From NCBI GenBank assembly GCA_002067405.1, contig MVRP01000012.1, positions 1 to 50,062 of the forward strand: a DNA stretch of 50,062 nucleotides. The letters run 5' to 3'. Origin of the DNA: Syntrophorhabdaceae bacterium PtaU1.Bin034. Its GTDB lineage: Bacteria > Desulfobacterota_G > Syntrophorhabdia > Syntrophorhabdales > WCHB1-27. A program made the position numbers and the translations under genes. This document shows, one piece after another, positions 24,782 to 32,465 of the stretch (within the stretch, counting starts at the first letter, position 1; every line of letters starts with the position of its first letter). The notes below the pieces were generated by a model. It did no database searches and was not told where the DNA came from. It was given only the letters and a program-made list of their open reading frames with translations.

Positions 24782-25528
24782 TTAGTCCACTTGTTTTTGG
24801 TGTTCGTGCCGTACCATCCTGACGTGGGCGCCATAGAGCTCGTTGATCATCTCACCGGTAATGGCCGTTGTCGGATGTACGAATACCCGGCGGTTCACGC
24901 ACACGACACGTTCCACGTATTGGGACACAAACCCCAGGTCGTGGCTGACAACGATAACGGTTATGGTCTCGCTCAAGGCATGGAGCAACTCGAAAAGCTC
25001 CGTCTCTACGGCCATATCCACATTTGACGTCGGTTCGTCGAGGAGGAGCAGTTGTGGTTCCGCGGCCAGGGCACGGGCAACGAGGACCCTCTGGCGCTGT
25101 CCACCGGACAAGGCGCCAAAGGGCCGGTTCCTCGCATCGTACATCTCCAGTTTTTGCAGCGCCTCGAGGCATACTGCTCTATCTTTCTTTCTGTAGGGAC
25201 CGAGGCGCATGCCCCTTCGCAAGCGGCCCATGAGGACGACATCAAGGACGGTGACCGGGAAATGGGAATCGAACTGGACGTGCTGAGGCATGTATCCGAC
25301 AAAAGACCGCGCCTTGTCGGGAGGCATACCGAACACCGTTATGGTTCCCCGCGAAGGCTTGAGAAGGCTCAGTATCAGTTTTAAAAGCGTCGTCTTGCCG
25401 CCGCCGTTCGGGCCGACTATGGAAACAAAGGATCTTTCCTGAATCGTGAAACTTACATGTTCAATCACGGGACTGCCGCTATAGGAAAAACCTACGTCCT
25501 GAAAGGTGATAACCGCTTTTTCCATCAT
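24782..25528 (-). CDS. znuC: zinc/manganese ABC transporter ATP-binding protein
   Basis: This 248-residue ATPase has Walker A GPNGGGKTT at about residues 39-47, Q-loop region YMPQHVQFD, signature LSGGQRQRV, Walker B LLLLDEPTSNVD and the switch histidine in VVSHDLGF. The YMPQ...FPVTVLDVVLMGR stretch is typical of the Mn/Zn/Fe family. It lies between znuA (7 bp upstream) and znuB (8 bp downstream). Confidence 0.9.
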   Translation of the reverse strand: MMEKAVITFQDVGFSYSGSPVIEHVSFTIQERSFVSIVGPNGGGKTTLLKLILSLLKPSRGTITVFGMPPDKARSFVGYMPQHVQFDSHFPVTVLDVVLMGRLRRGMRLGPYRKKDRAVCLEALQKLEMYDARNRPFGALSGGQRQRVLVARALAAEPQLLLLDEPTSNVDMAVETELFELLHALSETITVIVVSHDLGFVSQYVERVVCVNRRVFVHPTTAITGEMINELYGAHVRMVRHEHQKQVD

Positions 25529-25535
25529 CCCTTGC

Positions 25536-26429
25536 TCAACGTAGTCCTTTTTCTACCGAGGCAGCCATTCTTTCGAGGTTGGCCAGATAGTCCCTGGCAA
25601 GGGGATTGATGGGAACAACGGCTCCCCCGATCTCCCTGGCGACGCTCTCCGCGCTTTTCATGGAAAATTGCGGTTGCACGAATATTACCCGTACCCCTTC
25701 CTTTTTCGCTTTGTCGATAATGGTGGCCAGCTGTTTCGCACCCGGCTCCTTGCCTTCGATCTCGATGGAGACCTGGCGCAAGCCGTAAGAATCGGCAAAA
25801 TATCCGAAAGCGGGATGAAACACGTACATGCTTTTCCCCCTCACCGGCGCCAACGCTGCACGTATCCTTTTATCCGCCTGGTCCAGATCGGATATGAAGA
25901 GCCGGAGGTTCTTCGAATAATCCTCGGCGTTCGCAGGGTCCAGCTCGCACAGGGCGTCACGAATATTGGTGGCCTGCACCTTCACGAGCTTGGGGTCCAT
26001 CCAGATGTGGGGATCGGGAACACGGTCGTGATGGTCCCTGCCGCCTTTCGCATCATGATCGTGACTATGGTGCTCGAGATAACGATAGGCGACCCCTTTC
26101 TGTGTCTCGACAATGACAAGCTTTTTGTAGGATTGCCGTATCTTTTTTATGAGGTTCTTCTCGAAGGGAACGCCGATGGCGAAGTATGCTTTTGTCGACG
26201 AGAGTTTTGCCATCTGTTGCGGCGAAGGCTCGTAGGTAGCCGGTGATTGTCCTTCACCGACCAGCACCTCAACGTCGACATGCGGCCCGCCTACACGCTC
26301 CAGAAAATAAGCCTGCGGAATTATGCTCACGAAAGCAGCGACCCGGGCTTCGGCGTGCACGACTCCCGTAAAAAAACAAATAAATAGAACAGGGATCAAC
26401 AAATCACGAATAACAGCGACTTTCTTCAT
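25536..26429 (-). CDS. znuA: zinc-binding periplasmic protein of ABC transporter
   Basis: This 297-residue cluster A-I substrate-binding protein has an N-terminal signal peptide (MKKVAVIRDLLIPVLFICFF... ending VHAEA). The metal-ligand regions are visible: SPATYEPSP, a histidine-rich loop at about residues 140-155 (HHSHDHD and DHHD), DPHIWMDPKL, and FHPAFGYFA. Histidine-rich loops mark zinc-specific members. The start at 26429 follows GGAAGGAG; a longer frame from 26483 is less likely. It precedes znuC and znuB. Confidence 0.9.
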   Translation of the reverse strand: MKKVAVIRDLLIPVLFICFFTGVVHAEARVAAFVSIIPQAYFLERVGGPHVDVEVLVGEGQSPATYEPSPQQMAKLSSTKAYFAIGVPFEKNLIKKIRQSYKKLVIVETQKGVAYRYLEHHSHDHDAKGGRDHHDRVPDPHIWMDPKLVKVQATNIRDALCELDPANAEDYSKNLRLFISDLDQADKRIRAALAPVRGKSMYVFHPAFGYFADSYGLRQVSIEIEGKEPGAKQLATIIDKAKKEGVRVIFVQPQFSMKSAESVAREIGGAVVPINPLARDYLANLERMAASVEKGLR

Positions 26430-26582
26430 ATGCAACTCCTTCCTCTTCAGTGTTCTGTACAGACGCGATAAGTTCGGGGGCATGGTTCGGCGCTTTTCAT
26501 TGCAGACGCTCCGGCACGCCCTTTGAGCACTGTCTTATCGCCCGTATTTTCGTTGGAATGGAACCGGAGGTTGTGAGACCGG

Positions 26583-26858
26583 CTATCCTCTATGGCAAGG
26601 CGGGGCCCGGCCGAACGGCGCGCCCCTGAAGCAGAAGGATGCTAATGAACTATCTGAGGCCGGAAGGTTCCCGGGTGAAGCCGGAAGGCCGCAGACGACA
26701 TCGTTCCCTGCGGGGCCTGCAACCGCGGGTTGTATAAGGAAAAGGCAGAACGCGCAGTCGGTGTGGCAGGCCCCATCCTCATGGTGGTGCGCAACTGTGC
26801 CACCAAGAGCGGTCACAAATAGCACAATGGCGAGGAAGACCAGCGCCCTTCGTGCCAT
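26583..26858 (-). CDS. small exported His/Cys-rich protein
   Basis: The 91-residue product begins with an export-type helix (MARRALVFLAIVLFVTALGG) followed at once by TVAHHHEDGACHTDCAFC, a dense set of histidines and cysteines suited to metal binding. The ATG at 26856-26858 is one base after the zur stop codon, so the two genes are coupled. It is probably a periplasmic or membrane-anchored zinc-binding accessory protein of the operon. I know of no named family that it clearly fits. Confidence 0.65.
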   Translation of the reverse strand: MARRALVFLAIVLFVTALGGTVAHHHEDGACHTDCAFCLFLIQPAVAGPAGNDVVCGLPASPGNLPASDSSLASFCFRGAPFGRAPPCHRG

Positions 26859-26859
26859 G

Positions 26860-27258
26860 TCAGACCTCTCCGGGTCTCTCAGGAGCATAGGAGGAACAGG
26901 ACGAACAGATTCCGGATAGAAAGACCTCATGATTTTCCGCGAGAAAGCCTTTTGGCGTTGCCTCTTTTTCGTTCAGCGCACAGCCGGGGAGCTCAAAGAC
27001 CCTGTCGCATACACGGCAATGGAAGTGATGATGGTGTCCTTTCCCCGCCCTTTCATAAAGAGTTCCACGGACTGGATGGTTGAATCTCAGGAGCCAGCCT
27101 TCTTCCAGGAAGAGCTTTACGTTTCGATAGACGGTGGCTTGGTTCAAGGCCGGGACTCTTTCACGCCCTGCCCTGAGGATCTCCTCGATTCCCAAAGGCC
27201 GGTCCAGCTCCCGGAATACCTGTTGAATTGCCTCTTTTTGGGTTGTCTTGCGTTTCAT
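26860..27258 (-). CDS. zur: Zur-type Fur-family zinc regulator
   Basis: This 132-residue Fur-family protein has a winged helix ([35 protein letters not shown]) and metal-binding region [26 protein letters not shown] with a C-terminal CSSC. It is the first gene of a co-directional run with znuA, znuC and znuB, which makes zinc sensing the likely role. A perfect 16-bp palindrome (27297-27312) lies 39 bp upstream of its start and may be its operator, giving autoregulation of the whole operon. Confidence 0.85.
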   Translation of the reverse strand: MKRKTTQKEAIQQVFRELDRPLGIEEILRAGRERVPALNQATVYRNVKLFLEEGWLLRFNHPVRGTLYERAGKGHHHHFHCRVCDRVFELPGCALNEKEATPKGFLAENHEVFLSGICSSCSSYAPERPGEV

Positions 27259-27296
27259 GACTGACGTATTTATTCTAACCGGAAGGGGTATGTTAT

Positions 27297-27312
27297 TGCA
27301 AATCGATTTGCA
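27297..27312. promoter_or_regulatory. candidate Zur operator: 16-bp perfect palindrome
   Basis: TGCAAATCGATTTGCA reads the same on both strands and lies 39-54 bp upstream of the zur start. Further half-sites follow (AAATTTGCC at 27318-27326 and CATTTGCC around 27332), giving three spaced TTTGC repeats. The position in front of an autoregulated metal operon suggests a Zur box; the consensus in this lineage is not known to me. Confidence 0.55.
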
Positions 27313-27539
27313 TTCCCAAATTTGCCATCTTCATTTGCCAAGATCCTTTTCGATCTCCCGAGGATGGAACGCGAAGACTGCTTTGAAAGATTAGATATTG
27401 GGATTCCTTCATGCCCTCCACGCGCACGAACCTTCCGCCCTTCAACTGGGTGTGTGTATACCGCACCCGGCACTCGGTCCGTACATTACCGCAGAATCCA
27501 GGGAAGGCTCGGGGTATCCGACATGTATTCACCTCTTTT

Positions 27540-28004
27540 TCAGAAACAGCCGAGTTGACAGTTGCCGATCTTCAGCTTGAGTGAACTCGCGGCCGCGGAC
27601 ACTTTTATCGGCGTTGTCTTGAAACGGCGGGTAAGCTCGAAAGCCGTCGTGCAGGTCAGGTTGCGAGCGGCGTTGAGATCACGGAGGGCATTAGCTATCT
27701 CCGACGACAATTCGACCAGTCTCTGGTCCTGATGAGGGGTCTTCTCTACCCTGAAGAACCCGAGCTGGCAGTTGGCGACACGTACGCCCAGCTTGTCCAG
27801 CACGGCTCCTACAGAAATCCGTGGAACACCGAGTTTATCGGCCACTCGCCAGCCGACAGGGCACGGCAGGCAGCCGTCTTCCAGTGCAGACGTGACGGCC
27901 GATTCCAAATCGGTGAGCGTTTCCGCGGGGAGATTCGCCGGATTCTCTCCCAATTGGAGTCTCTGTGACTTTTTTGCACGGTCCTTGTCATTGAATTCGC
28001 GCAC
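27540..28004 (-). CDS. protein with two repeats each ending NCQLG-x-F
   Basis: The 154-residue protein contains two tandem copies of a roughly 55-residue unit. Each has two helices, a helix-turn-helix-like stretch, and a closing segment: KLGVRVANCQLGFF in the first and KLKIGNCQLGCF in the second. The second copy ends at the C-terminus. I chose the GTG at 28002-28004 because AAAGGAGG lies 8 bases before it. The winged-helix-like form plus an invariant cysteine suggests a redox- or metal-responsive DNA-binding protein. I cannot name its family. Its neighbours are an isochorismatase-type hydrolase and yqeB. Confidence 0.65.
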   Translation of the reverse strand: MREFNDKDRAKKSQRLQLGENPANLPAETLTDLESAVTSALEDGCLPCPVGWRVADKLGVPRISVGAVLDKLGVRVANCQLGFFRVEKTPHQDQRLVELSSEIANALRDLNAARNLTCTTAFELTRRFKTTPIKVSAAASSLKLKIGNCQLGCF

Positions 28005-28246
28005 CCGGTAAACCTCCTTTTCTTTACTATACAAGGGGTTATCTCATAAGAGCCGTATCCCCGCCCGGTCGATTGGTATTACGCCTCAAAAATATACATC
28101 GTTCCTGCCGTGTCGGCTCGCAAGGCGACGTAGTTAATTGTCGGTGACCACGGTTATTGTGAGGCGTTGCAGCTCCTTATCGGGCCTATGTCTTGATGGT
28201 TCATCACGAATCCCTCTTTTTCCAGCAAACCGGGGTGGTCTTCAGG

Positions 28247-28885
28247 TTATCGGCTACGAAGAGCGTTCCCGTGTCCTGTGGCGTGCCACTCCCCGCTGCC
28301 GAGGCTGTCACCTTGCCCGCCAGGCACTCCCCGGAGTTGACCGATGAATTCAGAGGAGGTGGCGACGCGGAGCAAGGGATGGATGGCAGAATGCCTGTAC
28401 GCGCTGAGGGCGTTGTCGTGAATCTCCTTCTTGTATGCAGCGCAAAGATCCTCCAGAATGACGGTGTGGAAGTCATGACAGACTGCATCAAAGGCAGTGG
28501 CGAGGACGCAGAAATAGGTAGCGATTCCTCCCACTGCAACGGTATCGATGTTCCATGTACGGAGCGTCTGGTCGAGATCGGTCTTGAAGAAGGCACTGAA
28601 TCTCCTTTTTGGAAGCACGATATCTGACGGTTGCGGTTCAAGATCGTCGAGCACCCTTGCACCTGCGGTCCCCCTGATGGCATGGGGCTTCATGCGGCCT
28701 CCGAAGATGAAGTCACCTTCCAGAAAACTGTCGCAGGCGAATATGACGGGAACCGAGAGGCTTCTGCACACCCTGAGAAAGTCTCTTACCGGGCGGACAA
28801 TCCGCTCTTCTTCCCGTTTCTTGTCCGATCGGTCTCCGTAGTTGTCTTCAAGCATGTCTACAATCACTACCGCCGGTTTCACCAT
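28247..28885 (-). CDS. isochorismatase-family cysteine hydrolase
   Basis: The 212-residue protein has the cysteine-hydrolase triad of the isochorismatase/nicotinamidase fold: Asp10 (VVIVDMLEDNYGD), Lys93 (VLPKRRFSAFFKTDLD) and Cys126 (GGIATYFCVLATAFDA). The specific substrate cannot be told; the motif before the cysteine (IATYFC) differs from the usual T-D-x-C. The last 25 or so residues (VPGGQGDSLGSGEWHATGHG...) are unlike the family. It is co-directional with yqeB upstream. Confidence 0.83.
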   Translation of the reverse strand: MVKPAVVIVDMLEDNYGDRSDKKREEERIVRPVRDFLRVCRSLSVPVIFACDSFLEGDFIFGGRMKPHAIRGTAGARVLDDLEPQPSDIVLPKRRFSAFFKTDLDQTLRTWNIDTVAVGGIATYFCVLATAFDAVCHDFHTVILEDLCAAYKKEIHDNALSAYRHSAIHPLLRVATSSEFIGQLRGVPGGQGDSLGSGEWHATGHGNALRSR

Positions 28886-28922
28886 ACCTCCTCGTGTCGT
28901 TTCTTTCTTCGCCCCATGTGCC

Positions 28923-29720
28923 TTACCAATTATTGAAGTCGGCCATGGTGGCTTCCAATACGCCTCCGCCTATGGCCCGTGCCTTATCGGAAATGGTATG
29001 GCAGTGCTCGATCCTGGCCCTCGGATCGATGTCGCCTATCTTTTCATCTGCCTTCACGGCAATGTCCCGGATCAGCCCTCTTAGAACGCCGCTTATCCTT
29101 GCAGTGACAGGGGTTTCGCTTACGTGGAGGATTATGTCTCCTTCTTTGACGTGGTCACCGATCTGCCGGTCATGACGGACGATTCCTGCGTGGGGAGACT
29201 TCAACACCCGTTCTGTCGTGTAGCCCATGGTGGAGCCGGGGATGCCGCTGAAGGATTCAGCGGAACCATTCCAGATCACCCTGCCCATGTTATGGCCACG
29301 GTTGCTCTCTATGACGGCGTGAACGTCCTTCGGGGCACGAAATCCCGGACCGATACCGATGACGAGCGGGGCCTCATTCACCTTGGTAGAGGTGCCGGTC
29401 TTTGCCATGATTGCGTCGATTATGATGTGAGGCCGTACCTTTGCAGCGCGAATTCCGTCAGGGTCAACGATAACAGCGATCCGCCGTTCCTCCCACGCAT
29501 CGTTTGCTTCTGCCACGTCCCGGAGCAGGACTGCCCGAACGCCTTCGACCTCTGCCTTACCTTCATATACGGCCTCTGAGAAGGAAACGGTCCGTCTCAC
29601 TGCCAAGGGTTCCTTTAGGTCCGTCATGAGTATTTTTGTAAGGCCCGCGCAGTAGAGCCTGTGCGCTATGGCGCTCGCCATCTCCCCGGCTCCTTTGATT
29701 ACTATGATCAAACCCCTCAT
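28923..29720 (-). CDS. yqeB: YqeB-type selenium-dependent molybdenum hydroxylase maturation protein
   Basis: This 265-residue protein (start at 29718-29720) has the YqeB/EF2563 pattern: an N-terminal Rossmann-like segment [19 protein letters not shown], then VIGIGPGFRAPKDVHAVIESNRGH and the barrel-type end HVKEGDIILHVSETPVTA. The family is linked to maturation of selenium-dependent molybdenum hydroxylases. A relic of the first 30 codons of a second copy lies at 39885-39975, upstream of hcp. With xdhC at 16198-17205 it indicates that the organism makes xanthine-dehydrogenase-type hydroxylases. Confidence 0.85.
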   Translation of the reverse strand: MRGLIIVIKGAGEMASAIAHRLYCAGLTKILMTDLKEPLAVRRTVSFSEAVYEGKAEVEGVRAVLLRDVAEANDAWEERRIAVIVDPDGIRAAKVRPHIIIDAIMAKTGTSTKVNEAPLVIGIGPGFRAPKDVHAVIESNRGHNMGRVIWNGSAESFSGIPGSTMGYTTERVLKSPHAGIVRHDRQIGDHVKEGDIILHVSETPVTARISGVLRGLIRDIAVKADEKIGDIDPRARIEHCHTISDKARAIGGGVLEATMADFNNW

Positions 29721-29817
29721 GGGTGGAATTCCCGGATGCTTCGTTCCCTCAATCCATACACTCCGTGCTTGCCGGTCACCCATGACGTATTCAGTCGGAC
29801 AGCGCCCTTTTCATATG

Positions 29818-30273
29818 CTATCTGCGCCTCCAACCGCTCCACATGGGAAAACCATTTGCATCGCGAAGCACCAACACCTGGTCTTCCTTCCGTAGCTCCG
29901 CTGCGATCAGCGCCGGCTTACCCTCGAACGTGATTCGCGATCCTCTCACCTCGACCCGGTCATGAGCCGTAATCCTCACATCCTGATTCTCTATATACCA
30001 CGCCGGTCCCAGGTGAACGGGGATCGTTTCCTTATCGGTTTTCAGTATGATGTGGATACCGTACGCCATACCTTTTCCGGGCCTGATTCTCTCGACCGAA
30101 ACAACCTCTCCGTCGATCATTTCGACAGATTGCAAATTGTACATCCTAACATAGGGTGTCCCCGGTCCCCAACCCCCTCCGCCCTTCCACATCGTTCTTC
30201 CCTGAGCGGACGCATCGGTATAGATGGCACCGAGCAGAACGACTGCGCCAATCAACATTATAACCCTGTTCAT
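29818..30273 (-). CDS. small secreted OB-fold-like protein
   Basis: This 151-residue protein has a signal peptide (MNRVIMLIGAVVLLGAIYTDASAQ) and a beta-rich domain with GEVVSVERIRPGKGMAYGIHIILKT, VHLGPAWYIENQDVRI, GDRVEVRGSRI-like and LVLRDANGFPMWSG. This pattern recurs in small periplasmic proteins of deltaproteobacteria whose function is not known. AAGGAGG precedes the ATG. It lies on the minus strand between the decayed Gly-rich gene and yqeB. Confidence 0.72.
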   Translation of the reverse strand: MNRVIMLIGAVVLLGAIYTDASAQGRTMWKGGGGWGPGTPYVRMYNLQSVEMIDGEVVSVERIRPGKGMAYGIHIILKTDKETIPVHLGPAWYIENQDVRITAHDRVEVRGSRITFEGKPALIAAELRKEDQVLVLRDANGFPMWSGWRRR

Positions 30274-30459
30274 GTCCGGTCCTCCTTCGTCTTTGAACTA
30301 TTGCCGCTAACATAGGTCTTTAACCGGCCGGCATCATGTCTCATTTTGCAGTGCATCCCTGCAATCCACGGCACGCGACTTGCCACCACGCAGTGGATTG
30401 TCTCGCCATCGCTCTTTTTCACGTCAACCAACCTTTCTTGTATGAGTACTTCAATATCT

Positions 30460-30675
30460 TTAACCACGACTCTCACGGTCCTTTTCCGGCAGGACATCCG
30501 GATTACCGGCCATACCGATATCTGTCCCTTTCCTTGCCCGGATCAGATCACCCACGAGATCGAGGACCCCGGATATCAGTCCTCCGGTACCCGACGCCCG
30601 GCCCCTCCCGGTCCCGGTACAACCTTTACCCCTGTTCAAGCCTCTCTGCCCAACCGCTACCTTTCCGCCCCCCAT
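30460..30675 (-). pseudogene. truncated paralogue of the Gly/Arg-rich ferredoxin at 42291-42734
   Basis: The 71-codon frame starts MGGGKVAVGQRGLNRG and contains SGTGGLISGVLDLVGDLIRARKG, clearly related to AGAAGLISDALGLVGDFLRTRKA of the intact gene. It then stops, and no ferredoxin cysteines follow in any frame. It therefore lost the 2[4Fe-4S] half. It is the third gene of the decayed cluster (NifX-like, DUF5320, this) that mirrors 42.3-43.6 kb. Confidence 0.7.
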
Positions 30676-30724
30676 TCCCAAAGTAACACCACCTTATTTT
30701 GCCCGATATGGCTACGCCGGCTGT

Positions 30725-31099
30725 CTACTGCCCACCTTTTCGATTTCGCGCCTCCCATGTCTCGATCTTTTCCTTGATGGCTTCAAGGGTGCGGGTAAGG
30801 TTGTCGGCCTGCGCCTTTAAGGTCGAGAGCTGGAGTTCCGGGTCGACCGGCGCAGATGTTCCAACGGGTGCGGCCATTGGGTTGTAAGGTCCGCCTGCGC
30901 CGACCCAACCGCCACCGCCCCGCTGCCAGCCCGCGAGGCCTGTAGCGTAATAGTGGTTGCGCCGGCCTCTGCCGCCGCCAAAAGCCCGGCGTTGTCCGTA
31001 GTGTGCGTACCCCGGAACGGGATAACCCGCGCAGTATCCTGCACCCCGCCCGGTGACCGGTCCGAATCCTCTTGGTCCTGTCCTATCTCCAAATGGCAT
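30725..31099 (-). CDS. DUF5320 protein (copy in decayed cluster)
   Basis: This 124-residue protein has the N-terminal signature MPFGDRTGPRGFGPVTGRGAGYC, a glycine/arginine/tyrosine-rich middle, and a C-terminal coiled coil (LSTLKAQADNLTRTLEAIKEKI). GGAGGTGAG lies before the ATG at 31099. It closely resembles 42774-43127, including the coiled coil, and the two probably arose by duplication. DUF5320 proteins accompany NifX-like proteins and ferredoxins; the function is unknown. Confidence 0.8.
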   Translation of the reverse strand: MPFGDRTGPRGFGPVTGRGAGYCAGYPVPGYAHYGQRRAFGGGRGRRNHYYATGLAGWQRGGGGWVGAGGPYNPMAAPVGTSAPVDPELQLSTLKAQADNLTRTLEAIKEKIETWEARNRKGGQ

Positions 31100-31236
31100 G
31101 TTCCTCACCTCCATCCAAGCCTGCTGATCCGGACCGTTCCGACCCGGTTGTCGGTCCGGAGTAGTCTCGGCTTTCTTGTTAAGAGGCTTGCGCATACTCC
31201 ATTTACACAGTAGCCCATTCATGCCGAAACGCGTTG

Positions 31237-31616
31237 CTAACAGCCGTTTCTCCCATACCCTTTTCTGAACCGACGGGATCTGCCGAAACCGGGCATGGTG
31301 AACCGTGCGTCTCCGAGGGTCCCTCGAAGAGCAGCCGATAAAATCTCCTCGAGAGGCCACATAATGAATGACGTACCTCGATTCCCTTTGACAATAAGGC
31401 TATTTCATAAGGTCGGGAGATCGCGCCGCACACAAGAAGGTCCACTCCAAGGCTCTTCAATTCTTGAGCGCGAAGAAAAGGGCCTGTACTCTCAAGAAGC
31501 GCTTCCTCGCGCCCCAGTTCCTGTCCATCCCTCACCGAGACAGCGAGAATATTCCTCGCTACGTCAAACACAGGCGATACGTAACCGAGGTGATGAGGAA
31601 TGGCGATCTTGTTCAT
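31237..31616 (-). pseudogene. NifX-like protein with a one-base frameshift
   Basis: From the ATG at 31616 the frame matches the intact copy at 43198-43581 (NKIAIPHHLGYVSPVFDVAR ... FLRAQELKSLGVDLLVCGAIS) up to CG at about 31356. There the intact copy continues GPLEEVL, but this frame turns to an unrelated tail. The neighbouring frame gives PLEEILSAALRGTLGDARF then MPGFGRSRRFRKGYG, ending at 31237, matching the homologue to its end. One C lost near 31354-31358 explains it. It is preceded by a sigma54-type promoter. Confidence 0.8.
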
Positions 31617-31635
31617 CATGCCTCTCTCTATAAAT

Positions 31636-31651
31636 AACAAGAAACATGCCA
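31636..31651 (-). promoter_or_regulatory. sigma54 (-24/-12) promoter of the decayed NifX cluster
   Basis: On the minus strand the sequence is TGGCATGTTTCTTGTT, compared with the consensus TGGCACGnnnnTTGCA: GG and the TTG block have the exact spacing. It lies about 20 bases upstream of the NifX-like start codon. The intact cluster has the same element at the same place (43597-43612). Confidence 0.65.
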
Positions 31652-31994
31652 TAGCAGCCTACTTTCGAAAGATGAGGCCATCTGGGTGTATTTTCAGCAC
31701 TCCTGTCACATACCGTTGCAGAACGCAGCATTATGTCATGGAAAACGATTGTATTATGCACTTATAGCTCCCGGCGCACGCCCTACCCTCTCCCGGAAGT
31801 TTGCGGAAGATCTCGCATGGCGGAGGGTGCGAACGTCAGAGAGGTAGGACCTACTTTATCTCATCCCAATCGCGGTGTGGGGGTGCAATTGGAGTAAAGT
31901 GGTGGGCGGCCTGTTAGCCACCGCACTGATAGCGATCCCCGCAGCGGCCGCGAGGAATGTGACGGGCAGCGCGTTCAAGAATGGCTCTCCCCGG
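31652..31994. other. no gene supported
   Basis: This stretch between the NifX-like pseudogene promoter and the third DUF5320-like gene contains only short overlapping frames without ribosome binding sites or motifs. It probably consists of degraded sequence. Confidence 0.4.
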
Positions 31995-32219
31995 TCAGTC
32001 TTTTGCTTTCTTAAAGAAAAATGGGAATGCGTCGATCCCTCTTGCGATCAGGCGTCCTTTGTCCTCGTTGATGAAGAAACAAACAGGCCGGCCTGTTTCT
32101 CCGGCGAAACCCGTAATCGGCTCTGCCGGTGTATCGGGGATTTTCAGGATGCAGTAGCCGAGCATCCTGCCGGTCATTGGGCCCAAACCCCTGGGACCCG
32201 TACCATCGCGCTTTGGCAT
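31995..32219 (-). CDS. short DUF5320-like protein with altered C-terminus
   Basis: The 74-residue frame starts MPKRDGTGPRGLGPMTGRMLGYC, the DUF5320 signature, behind an excellent AAGGAGG site. After residue 25 the sequence no longer resembles the other copies and has no coiled coil (it ends DAFPFFFKKAKD). It may be a truncated copy or a gene whose 3' part was replaced. Expression as a short protein is possible. Confidence 0.55.
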   Translation of the reverse strand: MPKRDGTGPRGLGPMTGRMLGYCILKIPDTPAEPITGFAGETGRPVCFFINEDKGRLIARGIDAFPFFFKKAKD

Positions 32220-32394
32220 GTTCGTTACCTCCTTACAACAGAAACCGTAACTCCATTCTCCCTTCAATACTCATGCCGTAGAGGTATTGATGGTTCAGGA
32301 TATGATCGCAGAGAAATGGTAGGCCTTGCGAGCACAACGGTCTTTGCCGCGAGGCTGACATATTTCAATTTGCAATGTTGTCTGTTGACCGCAT

Positions 32395-32465
32395 GGAGGC
32401 GGAGGTGGGGATCTCGGAAGATCACGGCAAGGTTGATGGAATATGACTTTCCAGGATTGATCCCA
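32395..32465 (+). pseudogene. relic of a sigma54 activator gene
   Basis: The stretch ATCTCGGAAG...CACGGCAAGGTTGATGGAA...GACTTTCC matches 45768-45822 inside the intact activator gene (VSEGVMARLMEHDFPG), with a two-base deletion and a few substitutions. In frame it still reads LMEYDFPG. Nothing else of that gene is recognisable around it. Confidence 0.7.

Noticed and set aside
30270..30497. 75-codon minus frame whose stop overlaps the start of the secreted OB-like protein gene
   Set aside because: The ATGA overlap is suggestive, but the frame starts inside the end of the decayed Gly-rich gene, has no ribosome binding site or family motif, and lies in a region of decay.
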